Source: Akanthomyces muscarius (lineage: Eukaryota; Ascomycota; Sordariomycetes; Hypocreales; Cordycipitaceae). Taken from it: DNA of 64,000 bases. The notes under the pieces were generated by a model. It worked only from the letters and a program-made list of their open reading frames with translations. It was not told the DNA's origin and did not search any database. Position numbers and translations under genes: made by a program. The stretch's first letter is position 1. Every line of letters starts with the position of its first letter. This document shows, one piece after another, positions 1 through 10,900 of the stretch. Location: assembly GCF_028009165.1 (NCBI RefSeq), contig NC_079241.1, forward strand, positions 6,634,001 through 6,698,000. The letters are read 5' to 3'.

Positions 1-2844
1 TCCAGCGAACATGGGGTAAATGGTGCAGAAGCACCTCGTGTGGCATGGGTCAAGGAGGTAAGCACGAACCTGGAACAGAGCAAGCAACAGGTGTGTAGGT
101 TACTCATGCAGAGACTTGTGCATCGAGATGGGCGTTTGAGAAAGACTGGGGTTCACTGGCAGTACCAGCTGCGATCTCGAGGCAACTTACTAGCTGTCGC
201 AGATCCTGTTACTTTCGCGGCAGAGAAGCGAAATAAGGTCGAGACAGAAACATTGGGACAGGAATCAAGTTCGTGGAGGGTTGACCTGTCGGTCGCGTGA
301 AGCCGCCCTTGGGAAAGTTTGGGAGAGAGGTACGAGGTATTGCGATGCCGTCACGGCTCCATCGAGCGAGATTGCCCAGGCGGCAAGCCGAGACCTTGCT
401 CACTTTGTTAGTTGTACGGCGGCGCGGGCGGGTAGATGGTGAGAGACAGAGCGCGCGCGCCCGGGAGGGGAAGAGAGACTCGGTGCGGCCGTCGGTCGGG
501 CTTTGGTCTGGTCCACAGCGGCTGGGGCGTGGTTGAGGTTTGTGTGCGAGATTTGGAGACTCCAGCGAGGGAGGTAAAGTGAATGGCGGCGTGCACACGT
601 TTGATTGAGAAGAAGAAGAATAAAAATGTGCGGTGAGCATGGCCGCGTGTGTGTGCTGGTTTACAATGCTGTACAGAAGAATAGCTGTGCAGCATGTAGC
701 CAGGTGCCGGATAGGTACAGACAGTTGTGCAGTTGCCGTGGTACTGTCCATTCTAACAAGTTTAAAAAAAAGGCATCCGTACAGTCTGGACAGAGCTTGA
801 CGCTGTGCCACTTGGTCGTCTGGACAGCAGTGACAGGCCCTGGCAGCTGTCACTGCCGGTTTCTTGGCCAATGATTGCTGTATTGCTGGCTGGGTGACGA
901 GATAAAACCTTGAGCCTGTCCCGGCAACAAGCAATGAGTCGGTGGTGACCCGGTGACTCGGTGGACGGTCATGGTTGTAAATGTCGTCTCCCAGTGGACA
1001 GCTGTGCCAAGTTGGTTAACTGCTAGGGGTTTTTAGGTATTGCCGTATTGGCCTTGTGCGCTGTATTTTAGGGCGCCTCGGATGATTTGGCGGCCACTTT
1101 CCGCGTCGCCGTGCTGTAACTATCAGTACGCTCTGTACTGCTAGGCACCTAGGTAGGTATATACCAATCATGCCCCTCCTTACCCTCCTCTCCCTGAAGC
1201 CGCCAGCTCATAATTGTCATCGCCAGGCCAGCCAACCAGCTCCCCTGCCGAGTCGCAGCTCTTTTCGTCTTTTTTTTCTTTCTCTCGTGCTGCGGTGCTG
1301 CTTGCTGCTGCTGCTTCGGCGCCACTGACTCCACCGAGCGCGACGGAGCAACCCAAACCCACATACCTAGCTTGGGAACAAGATGATGCATCTCCAGGGC
1401 AGCCAAGCGGCGCGCGCCTCCACCTGCACCACCTGCACCACCTGCATCACCCACACTCCGTCCACACGTCCACTCGCCTGCCCGTCGCCCGCATCATTGC
1501 CTCCAACCCCTGCCGGTGGAGAGTGCGAATCCAGCTGAAGACTGACCTTGACAGAAAAAGCTTGGTAGCGTTGCATGGTTGCGTGGATCTCGCGCGAGCA
1601 AGGTTCCAGGGCAAGGGAACGAGACTCTTTGACTCTGCTACTCGTCAGCCTGCTGATTGTCTGCTGCAAGACAGCAAGCCTCCAGCGCCTAGCCAGCCCA
1701 CACCCAGGAGCTAACCTACCAGTAGTTACCTATCAGTACGCAGCTACGCCATATCAGCCTCTCTCGCTGTCTCTCTCTCTCTCTCTCTCTGCCTCTCTCG
1801 CTCTGCCCGCCGCCGCCGCCGCTCTCACGCCCGCCCCTCCTCTTGTACATGTTCGCTCGCAAGGCTGCGTCGCATCCGCCCACATCACCCCTAACAACGT
1901 CACAAACTCCATCCGTCTATCCTTGCCTGGCTTTCTTGTGCTTCGGGGCGCTTTACTGCGCTGCACTAGTTACTTTGCGCTGCACACTGCACTGCGCTGC
2001 ACCACCATTCAAAAGCCGTTGCTCCCGCACCATCCTCTCGTCTTGCCCTCCTCACCCCCCCTCTCTTGTAAGAGAAGCCCGACCCGAGGCAATCGACGAC
2101 AGCAGTAGGTAAGGCTTTGTTCATCACCACAATTGTCCTTTATTCCTTCATCCTTTCTTCTTTATTACTTGTGCACCGACCACGAGTAAAAAAGGACAAA
2201 GCCGTCGCTGCCACCTCGGATCTGTGCTGCTTGCTGCTGCTGCTGCTGCTACGGCGGATACAGCCCCCATCGCCGCCGACCGGGCCAAGAGTCAGTCAGA
2301 ACGCAAAGCCATCCTCCGGCCTTGCACGCAGGAAATCCACTCGCCGAACCGGTTCCTGCTTTTTTCTCTTTACGCATCGTTCGCCGGCAGACAAAGAGAA
2401 CCGACAAAGAAATTCCAACATCTATTTCATTGTTCCTCTATAGGCTTTCAAGCACGCACGCACGTCCGTCCGCAGCTGTTTCACGACCATCGCGATCTGA
2501 CACTATCGGACCAAACACACGATTCAACGACAACCATTCTTGTTTCTCTACCAAATCCAGACAAAGACAAAACGACGATACAAGTAATGCAATTACGCAC
2601 TCTCGCCAATGCTCGACTTTTAATTGCCCACGAATACATGTCCACAACGTCACCCACCATCCTGTCAACTCCCGCCTCCACGCTGTTGCCCCGTTGCTAG
2701 GCGAGTGGAGCTCTTTTTTTTCACGACCGTTTACTTCGACTTTTGTCCTCGACCTTCTTCTTCTTCTCCAACCACCACCAAGGTTGTTCAGTTCTCGCAG
2801 CTTTTGCGAGTTCTGACTACCACCGGCCCTTCCACCCCGTCACA
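1..2844. promoter_or_regulatory. Long upstream and leader region of cdc25
   Basis: No convincing protein gene was found here; the open frames are low-complexity and unlike proteins. From about 1150 the plus strand becomes pyrimidine-rich, with a CT-dinucleotide run around 1762-1795, a GCCGCC run near 1810-1822 and several C-rich blocks. This is typical of promoters and long leaders of regulated fungal genes. An AG|GTAAGG donor-like site at about 2108 and a CTATAG acceptor-like site near 2443 could bound a 5' leader intron. Several upstream ATGs (for example in the 2322-2640 interval) would be uORFs if the leader is that long. CTAGGCACCTAGGTAGG near 1141-1157 is a TAGGTA-type motif also seen in other spacers here. 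Confidence 0.45.
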
Positions 2845-4674
2845 ATGGAGGCTTCTTCACCACTGGCGGCCCTGCACCGCCCAATGCCCGCCCCCAGCTG
2901 GGGGGCTAGGGACATCTTCCGCAGTCACCACTCCTTCACAGGGCCCGTTGCTTCGGCTGCCCTGAGCCTGCGTGAGCAGCTGCAAAGAGGCACCTCCGAC
3001 TACTTCTCCAGCGAACCGCGTGGCTCCTCGCCTGCTGCCAGTCTGGCCGCCGACCTCTCCCAAAACTTTCGCCTCGACAGCGAGGCCAGGTAGGACAACG
3101 AGCCTCTCAGTATCACGGACCGACCTCGTTACTGACTTGTGTACAGCCCTCACTTCCCGACTCCTCGCCGTGCACTCTTTACTGCCAATGTCATGGGTGG
3201 CTTTGAAAACAGAGGTAAGTCTCCTACCCTCTTGCAATTGGGCTCTTGTACTGACTTCTCCAGACTATGTCACGACCCCTCCGCTGCCCTCGTCCTCTCC
3301 CGCCCCTTTGATCGAATACATGGAGCTCTCTCCGCTCCCACACAAGACGCCATTCTCATTGCAGTCGCAGTCTGCTTCTCCTACACCCAATTGCTCATCA
3401 GGTGACGAGGACATGATGCTCGACTCTCCGGCTCCCATTTCGCGCCCGTCGCTGGACTTTACCAAGCCACCGTCGTTTGCAGAGTACGTACTGTGTATTC
3501 TCGCCGCGCCAAGTGCTTGCTAACAATCAGTAGCCGTAGAATTGCTGCTCCACGCCGTCCATCTCTGAGCCGAATGAAGGGCTACACCTTTACAAGCGGC
3601 AGCACTAGGTCTGACGCCGACGGCCAGTTGGGGCAGCTCCCTCCGTTCCGCTTCGGTGGTGATCCTGCTACCCGCTCGACCTCCAACCTCTCTCTTGGAG
3701 AGTGCTTTCAGTCTGAGTCCCCCCCTCAGGAATCGAGATCCGTCTCGTCCAATAGCCCCTGTGCTCCCATTCCTCTTGGGCTGCGGACCCGGCCTCAATT
3801 CATCTCTTCCAACAGCAACAGCCCTCGCCTCGGCTCACCTCTCACAGGCCACGCCAGACGGCAGTCGAACCCGTTCTTGCGAACACGCAAACAGTTTCGC
3901 CGCTCTCTGAGCATGTTCGAGCACCCTGACGATGTTATGAATGCAAAGCCGCAGACTTCCGAACCCATGCCATCTTCGCTCAAGTGTGTCATGGACATTG
4001 AGGAAGCTCACGAAGCTGTTGTGCCTCACTTTCTCTCGGACGATCCCACTGACACCATTCCACGCATCACCAAGAGCACCATGCTGGACATTCTCGACGG
4101 CAAATTTAATGACAAGTTTGATCACAAAATGGTCATCGACTGCCGTTTCGAATATGAGTACGACGGTGGCCACATTGAGGGTGCCGTCAACCACAATGAC
4201 AAGGAGCTTCTCACCTCCCAGCTGTTCAAGACTCCCATCGGCGGCAGATCTCTGCTCATCTTTCATTGTGAATACTCGGCCCACCGTGCTCCTCTGATGG
4301 CTAGACATGTTCGTGCTGAGGATCGTACCGTGAATGCTGAATTCTATCCTCGCTTGACGTATCCCGAAGTCTACATTCTGGATGGAGGCTACAGCGGTTT
4401 CTTCGCCACTTTCCGTGGCCGATGCTTTCCTCCCGAGTACGTGGAAATGTCTGATGAGAAACACCAGCGCACTTGTGAACGCGAGATGGGCAGACTCAAG
4501 GCCCGCAAGGGTGGTCTCAGCCGCGCTCAGACTTTTGCTTTTGGCCAGAGAGACCACTGCGTCAATGACTCTCCTACTGCGCCTAGCCGACCGACCTCGC
4601 GTCAATTTCCCATAATGGGCAGCTTTTCTCCTATTCCTGAGCGATCACACACCCGTCGCATGGCTTCCTACTAA
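2845..4674 (+). CDS. cdc25: Cdc25-type dual-specificity M-phase inducer phosphatase
   Basis: Four exons: 2845-3089, 3147-3214, 3264-3483 and about 3531-4674, giving roughly 558 residues. Each intron is 47-57 nt with GT/AG ends and CTGAC or CTAAC branch sites. The last acceptor is a tandem CAG/TAG (3530 or 3533), and both choices stay in frame. The first 340 residues are Ser/Pro-rich and probably regulatory. The C-terminal rhodanese-fold catalytic domain (about 350-480) contains the HCx5R loop HCEYSAHR, with catalytic Cys424 and Arg430. The following APLMARHVR stretch is typical of Cdc25. The family removes inhibitory phosphates from Thr14/Tyr15 of Cdk1 to trigger mitosis (Mih1, NimT and Cdc25 in other fungi). 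The start is set by ATG in CACAATGG and by the phase across intron 1. The long leader upstream suggests regulated translation. Confidence 0.93.
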
Positions 4675-5910
4675 TGTTTGGGCCTGCCTGCTGTGCAGCC
4701 TTCTCATATCACTCACTCGCCAAAAAGTATCCTGCCTTTGCAAACTCGATGGCGTCGCACCTCGACTGTTGGTGTAACCGTCTATATACAACCCCGGCTC
4801 ACGTTGTACATGAAACAACTAATATTTCACGCGGCTGTTCCAACACATATTACATTGGACGCAGCCGCCGTGAGCCGCGGAGAAGCTCACCTTGCTTCTG
4901 ACAACTAATCATTGCCACGACGCACCAACACGTTTGCACTTTTGTCCCGCTGCTTTTCATTTGGCATGGCTATCTGGCATTTGCATTGCGACTGATTTGT
5001 GCAACACTTTGTGAAGAGTTTTCTGTCTTTTCCTTGTCGGCACTTTAGGGCGCGGCTGCTACACATATTGCTGACTGCGAGCAAGCACCACCTGTTGGTG
5101 CATCATCAACTCTTTGTAACACAATACGGACTGAGGCTTTCCACCACGGAGCTTCCACCATGGGATCGCAACGCGTCTCCCCCCTTCAACATGCTACCCG
5201 CACGACCTCGCGGTCATGAACAACATTCTTTCAAGAGCTGCGCCAAGGGTGCACTTGCTACGCAATGTATTTCTTACGCGCACCCGGCGACACGCAACTT
5301 GACATGCATTTGATTGTCTTTGTTTTTGCATTGTCTATACCCTTTTCTTTACGACGAAACTACTATTTTCCTTTTTGTCACTTTTATTTCGCTTCTTGGC
5401 GGCGCCTAGCACTGGATGTGCCGGTTATTCCCCCTATTGGACTTGATCCAATTTTTGTCAGGGTTTTTTTTTTTTTTTTGATAAAACAAACATGGTTCTA
5501 TAGAGCTATTTCAGAGTGCTGCGCATTGTTGTTTTTTACTGCGGGCGCGCGTGGGAAGAAGAACCATCGCTGGAGTTTGCTGGATGTAGTATTGCTTTTC
5601 CTTTTTATCCCTCAAGGACGCATTTTTTTTTTAAAAGAACGTCTACTGTCGGATGCCAGAGAGTAATTCGTTTCTGTAGCACACATTGAGGAGAGAAGAG
5701 ACAGATGAAGAAAAGAATATTTCACGTTGTCATGATTTTGCTCTTGGTGACTGCGATGCCTCGCTGCACCCCATGCGAAGCTAAAATAAATCGAAAGTAG
5801 TACTTTTTTCTCTGTCCGAGCCTCAAATCACACCAAACGCCCATGATGCTAGGTAAAGCAAATGCTCAATATTTGAAAATGAAAGAAGAAACCGAAAAAA
5901 GGCGCCACAT
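4675..5910. other. Convergent spacer, cdc25 and drn1 3' ends
   Basis: This is non-coding sequence between two genes that end towards each other. It is T-rich with homopolymer runs (about 5467-5480 and 5624-5632) and holds the 3' UTRs and polyadenylation regions of both genes. The short open frames have no protein-like composition. Nothing else was recognised. Confidence 0.5.
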
Positions 5911-7686
5911 CTATTGCAAGGTAAAATCCCATTCCTTAAACGCCTCCCGAAACGCCTCTGCATCCTTGGTCTCCTCCTCCTCGGTCTGCTGGCAGTCCTG
6001 CCAGACGACGCGCCGCTCCAGCCCGAGCAGCTTGGCCAGCGCGCGGCGCGCAAACTGCAGGTCGAAGCGCGCGTCCCTGTCGAGGGGCATGACGAGCGTC
6101 TTGCTGTGGATGGCGTCGTCGCCGTCGCTGTCGCACCACAGCCAGACGCGAAAGTAGTCCCCGCCGCCGGACGCGGCCTCATCCTCGGCGAGCGACGCAG
6201 ACTCCCTGGTGGCAAAGGCCGGGTACTTGTGGTTGTCGGCCTCGACGCGGAAGGCGGCCTCGGCGAGGCCTCTGGCGATGAGGTCGGCGGGCAGCGCGAC
6301 GAGCTGCCAGATGAGGTGGACGTTGCGGTCGCGGCTGATTTCCCAGGTGACGGCGCCGAGCTTGCGCTGGGACTTTGCGGCGACCATGGACTGGAGGGAG
6401 GCGCGGAAGCGCGTCATCTCGCGGTGCGCCTTGGAGGCCTCGCTGGAGGGGTCGGCGGCGGCGCCGAGCGCGGCGAGGGTCGGCGTGTGCGGGAGCGGGA
6501 TGATGATGAAGTGGCTGGGGAAGGCGATGCCGTGCTCGGCGAACGTGGTGGGCGTGGGGAGAGGGCCCTTGGCGGTGGTGATGTAGGCGTCGTCGCCGAT
6601 GCTGCAGACCATGTGCGTGGCGATGCTGGGGTTGGACAGGCAGAAGAAGCACTGGTCCGGCCCGGGCGGCGGCTGCTGCTGGCGGTGACGCTTCTGGCGT
6701 CGTCCGCCGTGCGCGCCGTCGTTGTGGTGGTGGTTGCCGTACCGGCTGTACGACCCGCCTTCGTCGTTGTCGTTGTCGCGCGGGCGCTTCTTGTCGCGGG
6801 GCTGCAGGAGTGGTGAGGCCGTCGCGCCAGGCGGCACCGCATTGTCGGAGCGGTTGAGGCTAAAGGCGTAAATGGCCTTTTGCTTGGCCTCGTTGCCGTA
6901 CGGCGCCATGGAGATGAAGCGGGTTATCGGAATGACGTCGGACTTTGGATCGGCGAGGGCCTGGACAAAAGGCTCGCGCTCGTAGAAGAACGGCCCGGGG
7001 GAGGCGGAGATGTGGTACCGGGGCTTGAGCGCGGCGCAGAGGTCCGCGATGCCCTGGCTCGCGGGCACCTGGCTCCTGTGCGCCGCGTCGAGGGCGACCT
7101 TGGAGCCGTGCCAGACGCCCGCCGGCCACGAGGCCGTGAGCAGGATGTCGGCGCTGTTGGCGCCCTTGAGGCTCTTGGCGTCGTCGCCGGTGTAGTAGGG
7201 CAGGTGCTGCTCCTTGGACGCGCCGCCGACGAGGTTGGGGTCCAGCACGCCGCCGAGGCTGACGATGCGCAGGCCCTCGGAGGTCTTGGTCACACTGCGC
7301 TTGCCGAGAAAGTGCAGGTTGGGGCAAATCTCCGACTCGTCGGCCTGGACCTTGGCGGCGATGCGCTCGGGCAGCGGGTGCGTGCCGACGGTGAAGTAGG
7401 TCGGCAGCGGGAGGGCGTAGGCGCCGTCGAGGAGGGCATCGATGACGGAGTCGTCGGTCTCGGGCGTGAAGACGTCGCCAGTGAGGAGGGCGAGCGCAAA
7501 GGAGTTTTTCGCGTGCAGGCTGGCGAGCTTCTTGAAAGCGGGCTCGAGGTTGCCATTGAGGCTGCCCAGCACGATTCTAGAAAAGGAGGATTAGTATGCA
7601 GGTTTGCAGCTTTGTTGAGGAGAAAAAAAAAGAAATAAACAAGAAAAAAGCTAAACCAACGCTACTCACATCTTCGGCGCCGCCAT
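5911..7686 (-). CDS. drn1: CwfJ-family protein, Drn1-like lariat debranching cofactor
   Basis: Two exons on the minus strand: a 17-nt first exon (7670-7686, encoding MAAPK and part of Ile6), a 93-nt intron with a TACTAAT branch site (7577-7669), and exon 2 (5911-7576). The product is 560 residues. The N-terminus KIIVLGSLNGN matches the metallophosphoesterase-like start of Drn1/CwfJ proteins, and residues 1-250 form that domain. A basic, low-complexity linker (about 260-305) precedes the CwfJ C-terminal domain 1 (about 310-440). That domain carries the CFFCLSNP signature and the HFIIIPLPH element, which is HIT-like. CwfJ C-terminal domain 2 finishes the protein. Family members bind the lariat debranching enzyme and spliceosomal complexes and help intron turnover in the nucleus. 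It shares a 312-bp divergent promoter with utp20. Confidence 0.9.
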
Positions 7687-7998
7687 TGTCAATCCGTGCG
7701 TGCGGTTGTGCGACTGTTGTGCAAAAGAGAAGTTGAAGCTTGCTGCGATAGTCGATGCGCGTGGGCCGCCATTGGCTGTGACCCTGCAGTGGCCGCCCCA
7801 CACCTGGCCTTATCAATTCTGCCGATTATCATCCAGCCAAATTTTTTGGCAACTTTTTGGCGGGGACCGTTCTTTGTAGGTAGCTTCGATTGGACTTTTT
7901 TTTTTCTTCTCGACAGTCGTTGTAAACCGCCATTTACACAGACGGGTTGCGTACTTTTATGGCGAGAAGTTTTTTCTTGCACAACTGTACCCGTCACA
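7687..7998. promoter_or_regulatory. Bidirectional promoter between drn1 and utp20
   Basis: These 312 bp separate the drn1 start (minus) from the utp20 start (plus), so both promoters must lie here or overlap the neighbouring leaders. No TATA box is obvious, as expected for housekeeping genes. A T run precedes the utp20 leader (7897-7908). The reading frame of utp20 stays open upstream to about 7696, but the conserved start of the family is the MPSKSSGR sequence at 7999. Confidence 0.6.
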
Positions 7999-10900
7999 AT
8001 GCCGTCCAAATCATCAGGGCGCATTGCCAAAGTGCGCAAGAATAAATACTCGACTCCCCATGAAAAGAACCACCGATGGCAGTCCTTCAACGACAAGATT
8101 GCCCAGTTCAACTCGCTGCAGCCGCTGCGGCGAGTCCGCCGCCACGATCTCGACACCGAGGACCTCTCGGCCGCGACATCGTACTTCCAGACGGCCCTGC
8201 AAAAATGGAACGAGCTCAACATCGGCCGGTGCTTCGTCTCGTTCAAGCAAAAGGTGCTGCCGCTGAGCGAGAGCCTGCCGCAGATTCTGCACTTTGAGAC
8301 GCGCATCATGGACCTGCTCGAGGAGCACATTGCCATGCAGGACAAGGACGGGCTGGAGCCGCTGCTGGACCTGCTGACGGCCTTTGCCCACGACCTGGGC
8401 TCGCGCTTCGAAAAGTACTACGAGAGGAGCCTGGCGCTCATCATTGCCATTGCGATCCGCCCGCAGCCCGCCGACGTGATTGAGTGGACGTTTGGCACGC
8501 TCGCCTTCCTCTTCAAGTACCTGTCCAAGCTGCTGGTGCCCGACGTGCGCCCGACGTACAAGGTCATGGCTGTGCTGCTCGGCAAGACTCGCCTGCCGGG
8601 CCACGTTGCCCGCTTCGCCGCCGAGGCCGTGAGCTTCCTGGTGAAGAAGGCGGCCGCGCCGTCGCACCGCGAGACGGCCCTGGTCGGCCTCGTCGAGCAC
8701 ATCCGCGACGACCTGGTCGGCATGGTCGACGACAAGCAGTTTACGCTCTACAACGACGGCGTCATGACCATGTTTGCCGAGGCCATCAAGGGCACCGAGG
8801 GCAACATCCACTCGGCCGGCGCCGCCATCCTCGCGACCCTCATGGATGCGATCCCCGAAGACGAAAAGAAGCTCGCCACGAGGCAGGTCTGGACGGACGT
8901 TGTCTGCGGCGTCCTCACGAGCACGATACACCACTGCCGTGAGGAGCACTTTGACGACTACGCCGAAGCAATCTTTGATGCTATTGAGCAAAAGGCCGTT
9001 GCCGTCGCGATGCCCCCTCCGGCTTGGGGCACGATTCCACATATTCGAATACTCGGCACGCTGGCAGGCGTGCGCAAGGGCTCCCGCATCAGCAACTGGA
9101 ACCGCCTGATCCAGCAGCTCGTCGCCCTGCTCGCCAAGATGGTGCCGTACCCGTCGGCCGATGAGCTGAGCCAGGAGGAGAGCAACAACCTGTGGTCCCG
9201 CGTGCTGGTCAACGTGGCCATTGCGTGGCACCACGCCCCCGTCGACGCCCTCGTCCCGCACCTCGCCTCGCTGCTGCAGTCGCTGACGCGCGAGCCGCTG
9301 ATGCGGTGGTTCATACCCTTCTGCGCGCTCTTCTGCGCGCTGGACCCGCGCCGCTTCGGCAGTCTACTGCGCGGCGACTTTCAAAAGTTTCTCGCGGCGC
9401 ACTGGTCGCGCGGCAGCGGCGGCGGCGCACACGGGTGGTCCAACGAGGAGATGCTCTGCACGCTGCTACCCAAGATGATGGAGAACCGCGCGTTCCCGCC
9501 GCCGAGCGACAAGCACGCCTGCAAGCTGCCCCAGAGCTGGCAGGACCAGATTGTGTCCAAGTTTGAGAACCTCGAGATTTCGCCGTTCCCGGAGCGTGGA
9601 CCCTACAACAAGGACCCTCAGGTCTGGCGGGATCGCTGCTTGCCGAAATATGCAGCCCTGCTTCAGATTCTCGAACTGACTTCGGTGCATCCCTCCACCA
9701 ATGCCCGCATCGCCGAGCTCCTGCTCAAAAAGCTCAAGCTTGCGCTGCGGCCGTCGTCCACACTCGACTCTGACGAAGTGCGCTTCATTGTCGGTCCCGG
9801 GTTCCATGCATACTTGGGTATGAGCAAGGCAGCGGGCGTCATTGACTCGAACCTAAGTCGACTCCTTCGTGCTGCTCTCCCTCGATTTGCCCGCTCTGTC
9901 GGTTTCCTGCGATCATATCTCACCTATGTATCTTCTGTTTCTGGCAGTGCGTCGCCAGATGAGCACACTGCCGGCGAAGAAACCTCATCAGAAACCGATC
10001 CCGCCATTGCGTCCCTTATTGAGAACCTCGGCTCTCCTTCACATGAAATTCGCCTCACCTCCTTACGCCTACTACAATACATGGATAAATCCGCTGCCGT
10101 CATTGACGCCATGCTGCAGATTGAAGAGACTCCTCTCCATCTGCAAAATACGAGAAGCATTGGCATGCTCATGCGCAAGCTCGGCCAAGACTATGCCCAC
10201 GTGAACAGCTTCAGCTGGGTCAGCACAGCCGTTCCGTCTTTCCTTTTCGGAATGCTCACCGTGAAGCTCTCGCCCGTGTGGGACGATGCCACTGAGACCC
10301 TGAAACACATTGCCCAGTCCAAGACTGGCGAGGAGGCTATTGCCAAGATTGCGTTTCGGTGGATCGAAGTGCCCTCGCCGCGATGGAAGGCCGCGATGGG
10401 CGACGGATCTGCCACTCAAAGACCCGTCCTATCAGATTTCGACTGCACGGCGTACATCTACCTGTCAAGAGCAGGGCAAATGGTCCATGAAGATGCGGTC
10501 GGTGCAGCGACCAAGATGCTAGAAAAATTTGACCAAGAACAGCAACTCGTGGAGAATATTCCCGAGTTTGCACGAAACCGTGCCCTCAGAGTATTCAACG
10601 CCCTTCCCGCCATTGCGGAGAAGAGATCGCGCCAGCTGGTGCCTCACTTGCTCTGCTGGGCGAGCGAGTCAGAGGACACGGCAGAAGATGCAACTGACGA
10701 GGATGCCGGGACAGAAGAGGATAAGAACTGGTCGCTGGCCGACAGAAAGAGCATCATTGGCGTCTTTTCGCAATTCGTCAATCCCAAGGTTCTGTATCAG
10801 CACGAAAAAGTCTACGATGCGCTGCTGCGACTCCTCGAAAATGGTGACATTGAGGTGCAGAAGCTCGCGCTCAAGGGCATCCTGGCTTGGAAGCAGGAGG

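Noticed and set aside
1762..1795. CT dinucleotide run as a possible mobile-element end or satellite
   Set aside because: Short and single. Pyrimidine tracts of this kind are common in fungal promoters.
5914..6816. 300-codon open frame antisense to drn1
   Set aside because: Gly/Val/Glu/Arg-rich shadow of a GC-rich coding strand, with no domain; drn1 itself has clear family motifs.
7696..7998. In-frame N-terminal extension of utp20
   Set aside because: Homologues start at the basic MPSKSSGR-like sequence. The extension would overlap the only promoter space and reads as leader.
8014..9261. 415-codon antisense frame in utp20, and similar ones near 12799-15906
   Set aside because: Same GC3-driven shadow effect; composition is low-complexity and utp20 is unambiguous.
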